A stretch of DNA of 64,000 nucleotides from Tetradesmus obliquus. Its lineage: Eukaryota > Chlorophyta > Chlorophyceae > Sphaeropleales > Scenedesmaceae. How positions within the stretch are numbered: position 1 is the first letter of the stretch; the number at the start of each line of letters is the position of its first letter. The translations under genes were made by a program, and so were the position numbers. The notes beneath the pieces are model-generated. The model was not told where the DNA came from, searched no databases, and saw nothing but the letters and a program-made list of their open reading frames with translations. Location: positions 3,398,501 through 3,462,500 of the forward strand of contig CP126199.1 in the NCBI GenBank assembly GCA_030272155.1, written 5' to 3'. Shown one piece after another: positions 1 to 11,993 of the stretch.

Positions 1-277
1 TGTTCAGGGATGTGCTTCGCATTCCCCGTTTGCCTGCTGGAGGTTTCAGGTTCCTACTTCAGGTTAGAGAGGTGCATTACAGCGTTGCAAGCCGCGTCGT
101 GCGGCTGTATTCGTGGTATAACTTGCAAACAGGGACGATGCACGGGCCTGCGATTGACCACCGGCGGTCCTTCTCTGTAGCCGTTCCTGGTATCTGTAGC
201 TAGCATCCCGCACTGTTCTATAGCGAGCAGTTCGTTCACGGTCGCTGAACATACCTGCTGCATGGTCATCCCTTCCT

Positions 278-296
278 GTGCTGCTCACCCATGCTA

Positions 297-328
<32 letters not shown>

Positions 329-1423
329 ACGGTTGTGTTTCATTGTTCTGGACGGATGTGCTTTTGCAGTGAGCATGAACTAGACCTCAACAACAGTGCA
401 GCTATCAGCAGCGGCAGCCCCGCCTGCAGCACTCCGGGTCTGCAATTTACCCATCAGAAGTTGAACATGCTGCAGCAGCACCTTGCCTGTTCAAGTTGCA
501 ACAGCGCAGAGTGTGATGGCGACAGCATGCTGCTGCCCAGCTGCTGCAGCTGGCAGTCAGACCTTTGGCCGGTGCACCTGGCATGCAGCATGCCTGCAGT
601 GAGCCCAAGTGGGCCCCAGGCCACTTGCCTGGCAGCCAGCAGCCAGCAGCTGCACAAAAGCTTTGCACAGAACCAGCAGCAGCAGCAGCAGCAGCCAGGC
701 AACAACCTGCTTGCAGAGATTGTTCAAGGCTCCTTGATGATGCAGACCAAGCTCAGCATCTCCCCAGCAGGCCAGGCACAACTTTCAGAAATGGGTGACC
801 TCTTGCACAGTATCCAGTGGCCAGCAGAGAAGCAACAGCTGGAGCAACACATCGGATGTGGCTGCTCCCTGCCGGCTGCGCCTGGCTATGGCAGCCGCAG
901 CAGCAACCTACTGCAGCTGGCAGGCACTGACGGCAGCGCCGCGGGCGCTGATGCTGCAGCCAGGGTAGGCTACTGGCTCAGCAGCAGCCACTGCTGGGAG
1001 AGCAGCAGCCTGTCTGTATCAGGCCCTGCTGCTGCCAAGCACGCGGCTGCGCCGCTGCCGCCCTGGGATGCAGCAGCGCTGTGGCGCCATCAAGGCCAGC
1101 CTGCAGTGGCAGGGTCTCCTGCAAGTGCGCAGCGCCTCCCTGGTGCCTGCCCCTGCACCCCACGGCGCCTGGAGCTGGCCCCCTGCTCTGATGACATAAA
1201 CTTTCAGATGCAGGAGTGGCTGGATGACATGGAGGAAAGGGCTGCCACAGCAGGCGCAGGCGCGGCTTGCGGGCTCACGTATGGCGGCATGCCTACTGTC
1301 ACCGCACCAGAGTTTGCAGCAGCCACGAGTGCAGGTGCTGCTGCAGCGTCTGCACAATCGCTGCCAGATCTGCCGGCACCTGCCTTTGCGATTCTTGGCT
1401 TGATTCAAGGTGATGGTGTATAG
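278..1423 (+). CDS. Low-complexity hypothetical protein, possibly the last exon of a gene starting upstream
   Basis: A continuous open frame of 381 codons ends at TAG 1421-1423. I recognise no domain. The composition is Gln-, Ser-, Ala- and Cys-rich with a short poly-Gln run (about residue 135). The section around residues 140-180 (for example NLLAEIVQG) looks more like ordinary protein, and an acidic stretch near residue 310 (MQEWLDDMEER) could be a short helix. The first codons read through a CTG array, giving a run of Cys, so the true start is probably not the first Met. The frame may be a 3' exon whose acceptor lies in or after that array. The length of the frame in a window with few long open frames is the main support. 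Function unknown. Confidence 0.4.
299..330 (+). repeat. CTG trinucleotide array
   Basis: About ten uninterrupted CTG units on the + strand at the start of the low-complexity ORF. By the strand pattern seen in the other genes here (sense CTG in introns, sense CAG in exons), this suggests that the true exon begins after the array. Confidence 0.9.
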
Positions 1424-4400
1424 GCTGTGATGTTGACGCAGTTCCTTGCTGTGTGTTGAAACAGTTTTGCACGCTTTGAAGCAACATTAGCTGGGCTGTG
1501 GAGGAGGGAACCACGCTAGGAGGTGGCTGCATTGTGCGTTCTGCTGTGGAGCAACAGTGTGGGCTACACATGAGTGCAGCAGCGTTGTTCTGAGGATGCT
1601 CATGTGGAATTCGTGCTTTCGATGCTGGGCAAGGCACTACAACATTGCTTAATTTGTTGGTCGTTGCCAAAGGGCGCGTTGCTGTGCCCACAGCAAACTA
1701 CCAACATCAGCAGATTTAAGGGAGCTGATCAACAGCAGATGTTACGTGCTGTCTTGATCAGTCAACCTTAGCTGCAGAACCCTGGAAACCCTACTCTCAC
1801 AGCCACGGATTGGGCTCTGGGGTTGTTGAACGCAACGGAGCATTGCGGCACCATGTGGGCATGTGATGCACGACGAGAAAGAAGAAAGTTGCATCACCGG
1901 GGTGTGTGTACATGGTCTCTTTGCGGTTGCAGTGCTTGCGTGGTCTGCTGGCGGTTGCCAGTTAGTGCTGCTGCGCGAGCGATGCGTGGCAACTGCCGCT
2001 GGCTGGAGCCAGCTTGTGCAGTTTACTGCTGCCCTGCTTCATGCTACTGCATCGACTGGTGCTTGTCGCAAAGTGAGGTGTGTGTTGTCGACTGGCAAGT
2101 GTGCGCGGTTGCTGAGACTGCGCCCCTGCTGCACACCCGCAAGGTGTTGTGCTGTGCTGCCTCCCTAACCTGGCGCACGCAACAGCACCCCCCCGCTACT
2201 TCTGCGGCGGGTGCCTGCATGCTACTGCTCTTCTTGTTCTTTCTTGCTTGTCTTAGATGACATCAAGTTTCAGATACTGTGACGGACGGGTCTGTGACGG
2301 TTGCTGCGTAAAGTTGTTTTGCTCACGGTCTCAGAAGCATACATGGTCCACAGAACCCATGGTTTTGCATGCTGAGTGATAGGGACACAAGCCGCAAGCA
2401 GCAAACTTGCAAAAGCAGCGGGTGTCAACTTGTGCTGTTGTGGTCCACGGTGTCAGTGGGCATGTTGCTGTTTTGTGCAGTACAAGGCAGAACACCCTAT
2501 GTATGCTTAGTACAATTACGCACTCTGCAGACATGAGCAGTCCAAATGATTGGGGCTTGCTTGTGGTGCAAAACACCTTATCGTTGGGCTTTCAGTACTG
2601 CAACAAGGCTGGGCAAGTGCTTGCATGTGTACCTTCTGGGTGGCACCTCTCAGCAGGTATAGCTGGAGCACTTTCTTGGCGTAGGGGATTGCAGTGTAGG
2701 GTTTGCGGCGCTCGGTATACACGATACGGTTGTGCCTGGCGGTTGATAGTTGCAGTAGCTGTTGGCTGTTCTTTTGTGCCTTGCACGCGTCTGATGATGC
2801 CACCAGCAGCTGTGCGCTGCTGCTCGTGCTGCGCTGTGCATGGCTGGATGTGTGGTTGCATCAGCTTGGGTGAGACGGCTGCAAACAGTCGCACCACATC
2901 AGCGCCGCTTGTATGTGGATTGCAGCGACACATTTGGAGCAGCAGCATGCATACTGGCGTGCTGCTGTGTCAAAGCAAAGCGCAGCTGCCATTACTACTG
3001 TGCAGGCTGCTGGGTATACTGTTTTTTTTTGGTGAGTGTCACAACAGACCGGCCTGGATAACGCAGGCCATAGCAGTATGCACACAGGGGTTCGCTTCTG
3101 GTGTTTGGGCAGGCACCGCTCTACAGTGCTGCTGCAATGCAGGCGTATCCTGACTACCTGTCAATGGCTTGCCCCGCGCAGCATGCAGCACATACTTCTG
3201 GGACCGCTGCTTGCTGAACCACAGTCACGTGCTTTGAAGGTGCGGAGGCGGGACAATGTGCTGCACCACGGGCTCATGTGTGTGTGTGTGTGAGAGTGTG
3301 TGTCAATGCACGCTGCACTCCTGCTGTGGAAACCTCTGGGTGCACGAGGCAGTAGGTGCTGGAGGCGCAGCAGAGAGGCCTGGGGCTCTTTGATGCTAAT
3401 CCAGTGTGCCCCTTGCAAAGGCTTGTTTGTTCTAAAGCAAAACTGTCTACTGCAGACGCGCACCCCAAGCAGCAGGGCAGCAATGCCCTGCAATGCTTTG
3501 GCATGTGACGTCAACATGCATTGTGTTGGGTATGTTACTGCGTTGCGAGGTACACGCTTGTGTCGCCGCACGTGGTCGACTTCATCAAACATCGTGAATA
3601 GGTATTAACTGCGGCCTCGCGTTACGGAGGGGTGCTCAACTGCGGCCGTGAGGCTGGCTGCATGCAGCTTGTGAAGCTGCCGCTGCTTTGCCATCCCTGG
3701 CGCTGCGATTGCCGGCAAGATACCTGCTGTCATGTGATATTTGTTGCTCGCCTGACCTTCTGGTACACTGCACTGCGTGTGCGTGAGTGGGTTGTGCCAC
3801 GCTGCACACGCACGCATCTCATGGTGGTGTGTTGCCTGAGTCTCCAACTTGTTTGCTGCATTGCTACGCCGCGCTGCGTGCACACAACATCAGCGCCTGC
3901 AGCAGGTTCGCCACCAAGCAATCTTCTGTATACCACAGCTGAACGTGGCTGGACGCATGTGTTGTCTACAACACAGTCTGGACCATGTCAAGCAGCAATG
4001 CTTGGCGGGTGTCCTGCTGTGTGCTGCGATTTCAACTGCATCATCATCTGCACTATTACAACACCGCCTAGCAGTTTGATGGGGTTGACAAAGTCAGGAT
4101 GCAGTGTGCAGCACTACCAGAACACGCTGCAAGCACTGCCTGCTCATAAACTCGTGTGCAAGGTGTCAGGGGCTGCCCACAGACGGCAGCCTCATGGTAC
4201 CCAGCACCTCTCTTTCATCTCCAGTTTCCTGCGCACAATCGGCTGCCAGTGTGCACGATTTGAGGTCGGCTGAAAGCAGCACACGCGCTGCAGGAAGATG
4301 TTGCAGTTGCAATCTCATCCCATATCTTGTGGAACACAACGTTGAGGCGGCCAGTGGTTGTGCACCATGAGGCAGGCGTGTTGATGATTAGTGAAGTCAC

Positions 4401-4940
4401 TGTGTGGGTGGTTGTAGGTGACTCTATCAGTCGCACCGGTCACCAGACCACTGCGTAGGCCCCTGCCTTGTGCTTCTTGTGCGTGAGGTGCCTGCTGCAA
4501 CCCTGCAGCCGCATCACTGTTGTGCATTTTGGATGGACGACACTCTTTGTTGCTAGCTTCACTGTTGTAGCTTTGGCTGCGCATGTTGGGCAGCCATCTT
4601 GGCTGCTGAGGTGCGGTTGTGTGTCGACTACGCTGCGTTGTTTGGGGCTGTTGCGCTTGATTGAGGCGTGTTGTTGGCATGTGCAACCACGCAAATAGGG
4701 AGTCAACTATTCGGCGCCTTTTTCTCTGTTCCTGCCTGCAGTTTGACCTTGCTGGGCTTCTATCACACTGCTGTTCTTCTGCCTCTTTTGCATACAGGCC
4801 TGATGCACGCACCTGCGGCATGACGCTGTGCACGTTATACAGTGTTACGGCATCCGCTTTACACAACAGATGTTGAATTGCTGCATCTTGTGACGGCCGT
4901 GCGCACTGCTGATCGCATTTTGTGGCTGTTCTCTGTCCGC

Positions 4941-5036
4941 ATTGTGCATGATAGGCACTGGCTGGCTGATATCTTCCCGCGTTGTGCATGATAGGCACTG
5001 GCTGGCTGTTATCTTTTCGCGTTGTGCATGATAGGC
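4941..5036. repeat. Tandem repeat, 40-bp unit, about 2.4 copies
   Basis: The string TTGTGCATGATAGGC recurs at 4942, 4982 and 5022 with exact 40-bp spacing. The first two units differ at only a few positions, and the third is partial and diverges after about 16 bases. No gene overlaps it. Confidence 0.9.
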
Positions 5037-6023
5037 TTTGGCCAGGGAGTGCCTTTGGCGGCCGCGCAGCGGCCAGGTGTCGGTGCAGATGCCCTTGTGT
5101 AGCATCACTGCTAGCAACCTTCGTCTGTCGGGAAATGCATGTCTTGGAGGTGCCAGGAATGGGGCGGTCCTGCTGGACGCTTCCATGGTGCCTGACACAG
5201 TCAGCACTGCTGAGATCCTGCCATTGTGACCTTTGTTTCTGTGGGGACAACTTACCAGGGCAGACTGTTGCAACAGCATGACTGGTGCCGCGGCGATTAC
5301 CACCGGAGCTGTTACTACAGCACGCATCACTGCTGGCGGCATGCATTTGTGTCTGCAAGCATACGACCTTGCTTGCTCAGCTTGCGAGATGCCTGCGCTG
5401 GACATGCTTGGCGTCATTACACACACTGATACCACCTGGACACGTTGCCCTTTCGCCAGGCTTTCACCGCATATTGCTGCTGCTGCTCAGACTCAGCTCA
5501 ACCATCCCACTTGAGTTCTGAACTTGATGTGCACGTTGCAGCTGTTGCGTATATCACCTTGCGCACTTCTGTCAGGTGCATGCCAGCTTTTGAGCTGCTC
5601 CTCTGCCTTCTCCATGCTACTGGGAAGCACGGCATGCATTTACAATTGTGGACAATGTGCAGTTCTAAACATATTTACTTTGCTGGGTCGTGCTGCTGCA
5701 TGTGTTGTGTGGATGTCACCTGTACCAGCCACTGGCGCTCTGCATCCCGCAGTGGGTTCATCCAGCTACTTGCCTCTGTTTCAAACTGCTTTCGCTTTTC
5801 TTGTCTAGCTATGCAGGCAGTTTCCTTGTTAGCTATGCTGTGCTGTGCATGAATCTCTTTTCCGCGCATGCAGCGCTAGGCGTCTGCTGGTCACAAGCAT
5901 CAGCCCACCAGCACATGCCACACTGTGCTAGCCGCACAGGAGACTTCAGCCGGGCTGTCATTGTACCGCAACACTTTGTGGGTTCTGGCGCATGTTGTGG
6001 CTGCAGCATCGCGTGCTACACAT

Positions 6024-6090
6024 GGCAAGATTGCTGCCTGGCACCGCTTGTGTGCAGGCAAGATTGCTGCCTGGCACCGCGTGTGTGCAG
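6024..6090. repeat. Tandem duplication, 33-bp unit
   Basis: Two adjacent copies, starting at 6024 and 6057, share GGCAAGATTGCTGCCTGGCA and differ by one base near the end. They lie in the gene-poor region. Confidence 0.85.
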
Positions 6091-8638
6091 GCGCCTGTGC
6101 CCAAGACAGCTTGCTGTGCGAGTATCACAGCCCCAGCCATGCACACTGCGACCTGTGTCCAGGTTTGAAGCCTACCAGGTGCCTGCAAGCACAGCCGTCC
6201 ATTGGGATTGTTCTTCATGTTTTTTTGCTGTGTGTGCCGGGTTGTGCAGCTTTGTGCTTGGTTTTGGCTACAGCTACATGTACGCTGCCATTACATTATG
6301 CCTCGGCTGCGGGGATGCTTGGGTCAGCTCCCCGCAGCTCCTGGACTGCTGGCCTACGATTTGTGGACGCCGCGTTTTACTTGCATGCATGTGGCTTGGG
6401 TGATCCAATCAGGCTGCTTTGTGTGTGCTGCTCTTGCCTCGGTGCTATGATTGGCAGTTGTGTGGCGGTGTGCTGGCGCAGAACCCGGCGTGGGCTGGCT
6501 GGCATGAACCATCCCGCATGGAGGTGGAACAAAGAGAGCCTGCAGGCTGCAATGACAGCCGTGTTTGGCGCTGCATCTCATAACTCTTGCAGCTTCGGTA
6601 CGGATGGGTGGGGTGGGGTGTCAGCGGGCTTGGCATGGCATACTGCAATGCATGCCTTGACCATTCGATGTGTGCAAGGATGGGTGCTGCCTGCAGGCAG
6701 GGCACTACTGCGGCCACCCTGCTTGCAATAATATTGTGTCACCAATTGATGTGCAGCATGTATGTAAGGTGCTTCGCACACCGGGTGATGCCTTATGTGG
6801 GTGGGGTGGGCAGCATTCGCTGGTGACTTGGTTGCGCAAGCATGCGTGGGGCGATCTGTTCGCGTTAACCATCAACCACGCAGTGCACCCATCATCAAAT
6901 CACCAATCAATGCACTGTGCTGCAAGCACTTGCTGCAGCACTTGTCTGTGCTTCTGGCCGCCTGTGTCGTCGTTTCCTTACACACGTCACATGCTACTAG
7001 ATGCTCGGTTTGTATCATCCAGCGCTGAAGTTGCTGCAGCAGCAGCTTCAGACTATCAATGGGGTTACACACCTGCCACCAGGTTGTGCATGTCGACTGC
7101 TGAATTGGCTGCAGCTGCTGATCATCTTGGTGCAATTTCGGAGCCTCACAACGAGCCCCCTCTTCTTTTCTGTTTGAAAAGGGCGCGTGCCACTCTGCGG
7201 CCGGCCCAAGGTGATGTTTCCTTGGCAAGTGGTAACACGATGATGTCCGTGTATAAAGGGTTACAACGTGCATGCAGGTCATACATTACAAGCGCATGCA
7301 ACATAATGCGTACTCACATAGCAAGAAGGGGCCATCCGTGACACAATCGTCCGCACGGCAGCCTTCACAGCAGTGCCACATGCAGGCTTGGCTAGAAGAG
7401 CTGAATTCAGCCTTTCTCGAAAAGCAAGCAGCGGCCACACACTCTAACTGTGCCACCTGTCAATGCACTGGCACACTTGCAGCCAGCCAACACCCTTGTG
7501 TACACTCCTGCTGCTGCCGCAGCTGCGGCCACGTAGCATTGTGTATTGGCTTGGCAGCAGCAGCAATCACTTTGCATGCTTTCTCAGCCACAGCCTACAC
7601 TTGCAGCTGCAATCAAGTACTGTACACCTGCTGAAGGCTCAGGCAACAAAAGACACCGCCTCAAACGTCTGCTGGCGGCTGGCTGGTGTCGCCGTGACAG
7701 TACCCCGCATGCTGACCACCATCCGAATATCCACAACGACCTCGACACGTGCTGTTTGTACTACGAAGTAGTACTTCATCAACTTACAAAAGCAACCAAG
7801 TTCCGCATCCAGCACAGCTTCGGCCATGCAAGCTGCACATAGCTTGCCGCATGTCAGGCTGCGCTGCGCCACCAGCGTGCTCGCTGCAAAACTGCCGCTG
7901 AAACTCGCAAGCAGCCCCACAGTGGCAGACGCGGCTATGTCCAGCCAGCAATGCTTTTTCACAACCTTGTGCGTAAGTGTTAGGCACACCAGGCACAGCA
8001 GGCTCACAGTGCACAGTCTGCATTATAACGACACAGCGCTGTGGTGCACATGCTAGCACCAGCCATACAGCCAAAGTGCTGAAACACGCGGCCATGCAGG
8101 GACGCATGACAACCCGCAGCTGAATCAGCTTCACTGCAGATGGATGCCCAGGGTTGGAAAACTGCTTGCTGCTTGACACCGCAGCAGCCAGCGCTGTTGA
8201 AGTCAGCAGGACCCTACCAGCAGGCGGGCTAGGCGCCGTACAGCAAACATGTGTTGGCTATGTGCGCAACACTGCAGGCGGATGCAAGATCCAATACGTC
8301 ACATTATGTCAGATTAGACAACCGCAACATCACCCAGTCCTGCATGACATCAGCAGGCGCCGCGCAGCGGCTGCACATGTGTTGCATCACATCACATACT
8401 GCCGCACCAAGGCACGCAAATGCATGGCTCGGCGACGGTCAGTGCGAGCCACTTCGACACGCGCCAAGCTGGATCTGCACGCTCACTGAGATGCCAATTC
8501 TTGGGGTGGCCCCAAGGCAGCTGTGTCATCTACACCATTCAAACAACTGGTCAGCTGCTCTGCTCTTGAGTTGGCAGCCGCCGACGTGCTGGAACGCCAA
8601 AACACTGATGCACAGCTTGTCACTACTAGTGAGGCCGT

Positions 8639-8771
8639 TCAGTATCTGTGTGGCGGCCCTTTGTCAGACAGTGCCCGCAGAGCCAGAGCCAGCTCGGCCG
8701 GCTCGGAAGCAGCAAAGGCAGAGGCATCCAGGCAGGTGGAGGGCCACAGCTCATTCAGGCGCGGCAGGCCT

Positions 8772-8837
<66 letters not shown>

Positions 8838-9325
8838 GCGGCAATACAAGGTAGCAGCAGACAGGGGGGAGGGCAGCAGCGACGGCACCAGCGGCGTCAG
8901 CAGCAGCAGCAGCAGCGGTGGGGGCAGCTGGCTGCAGCTCCAACAGCCGTATTGCACACAGCAGTGATGGATGACGCGCTGGTAGTGCCGTGTTGTCTGC
9001 ACCTTCCTCGTTGCTGCGCTTGTTTGCGGCAGCATGCCCTTCCCCATGCCCTCACATGCTCATTACTGCCCGCGTGGCATGCAGCAGCTGCAGTTGTACA
9101 CCAGCAGCCAAACCAAGCACCATGTAGCGTGTGCCGCATCATCTGTTGCTGACTATAGTTTCAGCTGCCTCAACTCACTTGACTCAAGCTCCTCGAACAG
9201 CAGGCGTGGGTCTTCTTGCACCATTGCAGCAATGTCGGCACCAGGCAGGCCAGCAGTCAACACCTCCAAGCGAGGTTTGACCACATCTGTCAGGTAGCAG
9301 CACTCACAGCCCAGCAGCAGCCTGC

Positions 9326-9360
<35 letters not shown>

Positions 9361-10290
9361 TGAGTGAACTGGCAGCAGTTTTGAAGCAGCGCCGGGGGTT
9401 GGACAGCAGGCAGTGCTGAATGCAAAGCTGCTGCAATGGTGGTGCGATGTGCATAACAATGGACTGCCAGACCTGCCCTGCCAAACAGAACAGAAAATGC
9501 AAAGTTCCACAACTTGGCAGCCACCGAACTGACACATCGACCACTGCTGTCAGCTACTGCTGAATCTGGCCTGGTGCAGATGCCTCAAGGCATCCATCAT
9601 CTATGCATGTGGAGGCAGCTGTGCTGCACACAGCAGCAGCTTGGCAACAAGCAAGCTGCTCACAGCATTATGTGCTACAATCGCAGCCGCTCGCTGCAGC
9701 AGCAGCTAAGCAGCAGCCTCTCTCACCGGGGCTGCATCTCTATCATGCGCGCCACGTCACACTGCGGCAGCAGCTGCTTCAGCAGCAGCAGCCGCTGCGC
9801 TACGCTCGGCAGCGGCATGTCCACAACCTGCAGACAGTAAGGCACGGCGCAAAAAGGGCAGGCCAGCAGCACAGCCACATGACTCTGCAAGCCTCCAACA
9901 ATCCTACGACGGGCGAAGCATGTCAAGTGGTGCACAACAGCGCGTGCATAATCAAATACAAATATCCTTGTTGCCGCGTGTGCTGCACTCCTGGTCCTTT
10001 TGTAGGCGACTCTGCGGAGTGCCTGCGCTGTGTACGCCAACCCCTGATTGTGAGGCTTTGCAACGAGTGTGCGGCCTGCAGCACAGCTGCAACCAAGCAA
10101 TTGCTGCTGCTGCTGCTGCTGCTGCAGAGGCAGGCTCATGCAGGCCGGCCTTACCTCAGGATGCTTGTCAATCAGCTGTTGCACCCTGTGCTCACTCATG
10201 AACATGAGGTTGCTCAGGCTAGCCACGGTGCCTGGACACTCCGCAGCAGCAGCAGCGCCTGCACGCCCCACACTGATCACCAGCAGCAGC
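8639..10290 (-). CDS. mTERF-domain protein (exon chain partly resolved)
   Basis: Members of the mTERF family are helical-repeat nucleic-acid-binding proteins of mitochondria and plastids, acting in organelle transcription, splicing or ribosome assembly. Four minus-strand exons are supported. About 10290-10155 encodes LSNLMFMSEHRVQQLIDKHP. 9827-9727 encodes VAQRLLLLKQLLPQCDVARM. 9286-9179 encodes PRLEVLTAGLPGADIAAMVQ followed by EDPRLLFEELE. 8769-8639 encodes LPRLNELWP and ends in the alanine-rich tail LALALRALSDKGPPHRY and TGA. Each shows the family pattern of a Leu-rich helix ending in a Pro-containing motif (HPE, QPR, DPRLLF). The joins 10155/9827 and 9179/8769 are in phase. The join between 9727 and 9286 is out of phase, so at least one exon there is unplaced. 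The 5' end and any targeting peptide were not found, so the upper coordinate is approximate. Confidence 0.75.
8772..8837. repeat. CAG/CTG array in the last mTERF intron
   Basis: About 20 CAG units on the + strand, which are CTG in the sense of the minus-strand mTERF gene. The array ends directly in CTGCAG, the acceptor of the last exon (8769). It is one of the clearest cases of a CTG array standing where a polypyrimidine tract is expected. Confidence 0.9.
9326..9360. repeat. CAG/CTG array within the mTERF gene
   Basis: About eleven CAG units on the + strand (CTG in the gene's sense), in the interval between the 9727 donor and the 9286 acceptor, hence probably intronic. Confidence 0.85.
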
Positions 10291-10668
10291 AGCAGCAGCA
10301 GCAGCACCACCAGTAGGGATAGTTGCTGGCACGATACCCAGCAAAAGCGGGAGTGCATGTTGCACACCGACACTGGTCTTGGCTGCTGAACACATGTATC
10401 TTTGCAAGCGCTTCACCACATGCCACTTTGATATGTAACAATGGTCTGATTGTTGCAGGACAGCAGCAGGACAGCAGCAGGACAGCAACAGCAGCTGAAG
10501 GCAGCATGTGGCATGAACCTGCTGCTGTAATTGCTTAGCGCTCATACAGTTGGCAGCTTTCAAGTGCATTGCTGTGCCTGGAGTAGTTGCCTTATGTTGC
10601 TCGCTACCCTGTATGACAAGACCCGCTGCCTTGTGCTTTGCAGAACATGGCCAGCGATGCGCAAACAG

Positions 10669-11515
10669 CTACGATGCTGGGCTAGCAATTAACTGGTAGG
10701 GCCTCCGCGCCAGTCTGTGAGCAGTTGCTGTGCCCTGTGCGCACCTGCTGAATTGCCGGGCCGCCGGCTGCCCGCTTTTAAGCTGCAGGAACTGCCTATA
10801 AATGCTGCCAAAGTTGAAGCCACCCTGCAGGGCACACAGTCAAGCAACAAGTTTATGTGGATATAGTGTGCTCAGCTGTTTGTCTAGTGCATGGCTAGCC
10901 AGAATGCGGACATCAAAGGTTGAATGCAGGCTCATGATGAGTCGACAAAATAATGCACCAGTGCGCAAGCTGTCAGCTGCCACACGTGGTGTTGCACTAC
11001 TCTTGCAAACCTTGCGTGTGTTGGTGCAGCAGTAGTTGTTTAGGATTGTTGATGCTATGAAGTACTTGCGGTGAATCCACTGCAAGTAGTTCATAGCACC
11101 AACAATCCAACATAACTGCTGCCGCACCAACGCCTGCCCATGAAGCATCAGCACTTGCCACACCACCGACCAGCTGTGCAACAACACAACTGAACCACCT
11201 GTGCTGTCCCATGTGTTTCAGCCGCACCTTGTTGGCTCCAAATGCGTTGTCGCTGATCCAGTTGAGCACGCCAGAGATAAACCCATAGCCCTGTGACCTG
11301 CCAGCTTCCAAGTACTGCCTTGCTGCCTCCATATCCTTGCCAAAATTTTTCGGCTCCCGCATACTTGACTGGCAGGGCGGCAGCAGCTTTCGGCTGCACA
11401 CATGGTGCTGTTGGCAGTGCTGCTGGTGCAACTGCCGAGATGCTACTCTGCTGCTGCTACTGCTGCTGCTGCTAGCAGCAAGCAGCCGGGGCGGTGCCTG
11501 TCCTGCTAGATGCAT
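10669..11515 (-). CDS. Unrecognised 147-residue protein, two-exon model
   Basis: Exon 1 (11515-11228) starts at the only reasonable Met. It encodes an N-terminus rich in Ser, Arg, Ala and Gln that resembles an organelle transit peptide. From about residue 50 it becomes conserved-looking (FGKDMEAARQYLEAGR, then GFISGVLNWISDNAFG). It ends at AACAAG followed by GTGCGG in phase 0. Exon 2 begins after CCCTGCAG at 10824, also phase 0, and encodes GGFNFGSIYRQFLQLKSGQP. It reads open to TAG at 10669-10671, for 148 codons in all. A possible extra donor in exon 2 (AGCAG before GTGCGC, near 10742) would give a different C-terminus. I do not recognise the family. It faces the SET-domain gene with 478 bp between start codons. 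Its intron holds the hairpin at 11021-11130. An organelle location is inference only. Confidence 0.5.
11021..11130. repeat. Long imperfect hairpin inside an intron
   Basis: Left arm 11021-11069 and right arm 11082-11130 are both 49 bases. They are reverse complements at 42 of 49 positions with no gaps, separated by a 12-base loop. The inner 27 bases differ at only two positions. On the + strand two of the seven mismatches would be G-U pairs in RNA. It lies in the intron (10825-11227) of the 147-residue protein gene. Confidence 0.9.
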
Positions 11516-11993
11516 GGTGCTGAGCTGGTGTTTGTTGGCAGGCGAGTGATGCTCCTGCTGACTAGAGTGCTTGCTTCACATTGCATGTGCTGACCTCATA
11601 CACTGACAGCTGGGCCACCGACTCTTGGATAGCTGCGAAACGAGAACCAAAGTGCAATCAAATTACTTCAAGACTGATGAAGAAGCCCAGAGCGAAGATG
11701 TCGAGCTGGTGTGACACCAAACTTGCACTCTGGTGGTCCCCGCAACGACAACTCGTAACAAAACTACTGTTCAATGATTGCTGCAGCATCATTTTGCAGC
11801 GCTTGTGTCACGATCTAACTTTGATGTAAAGGACAGATGACAGGGGTGCTAGGGCTTTGAAAGGCACCGACAACGCTGGCGATCAATGTATAACACCTCT
11901 TTGATTACAAACCTGATAGCTTTGACTAACCAATGCGCCATCACAGCAGCTACCAGTGAACAGTAACCCAACGTCAGTAGAACCACCACTACG
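11516..11993. promoter_or_regulatory. Divergent promoter interval
   Basis: This lies between the start codons of the 147-residue protein gene (-) and the SET-domain gene (+), so both promoters and 5' leaders should be here. No TATA box or other defined element was identified. Confidence 0.45.

Larger units (their letters stand above)
1424..8638. other. About 7 kb without a recognisable gene
   Basis: Both strands carry only short frames dominated by Cys, Ala, His and Gln, as expected from random reading of TGC/GCA-rich DNA. I could not match any to a protein family or build an exon chain. The stretch holds a short TG-rich run near 3280-3302, a three-unit 40-bp tandem repeat (4941-5036) and a 33-bp tandem duplication (6024-6090). 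It could contain a non-coding transcript, long introns or untranslated regions of flanking genes, but nothing in the sequence shows this. Confidence 0.5.

Noticed and set aside
4315-5358. 347-codon minus-strand frame, the longest in the gene-poor region
   Set aside because: Composition is random-looking (Gln, His, Arg, Cys), it includes the translated 40-bp tandem repeat, and no domain or splice context supports it. Open length alone is weak evidence in stop-poor TGC-rich DNA.
8251-9152. Overlapping + strand frames with long Gln or Ala runs
   Set aside because: They translate the CAG array that is an intron of the minus-strand mTERF gene. Flanking residues show no family.
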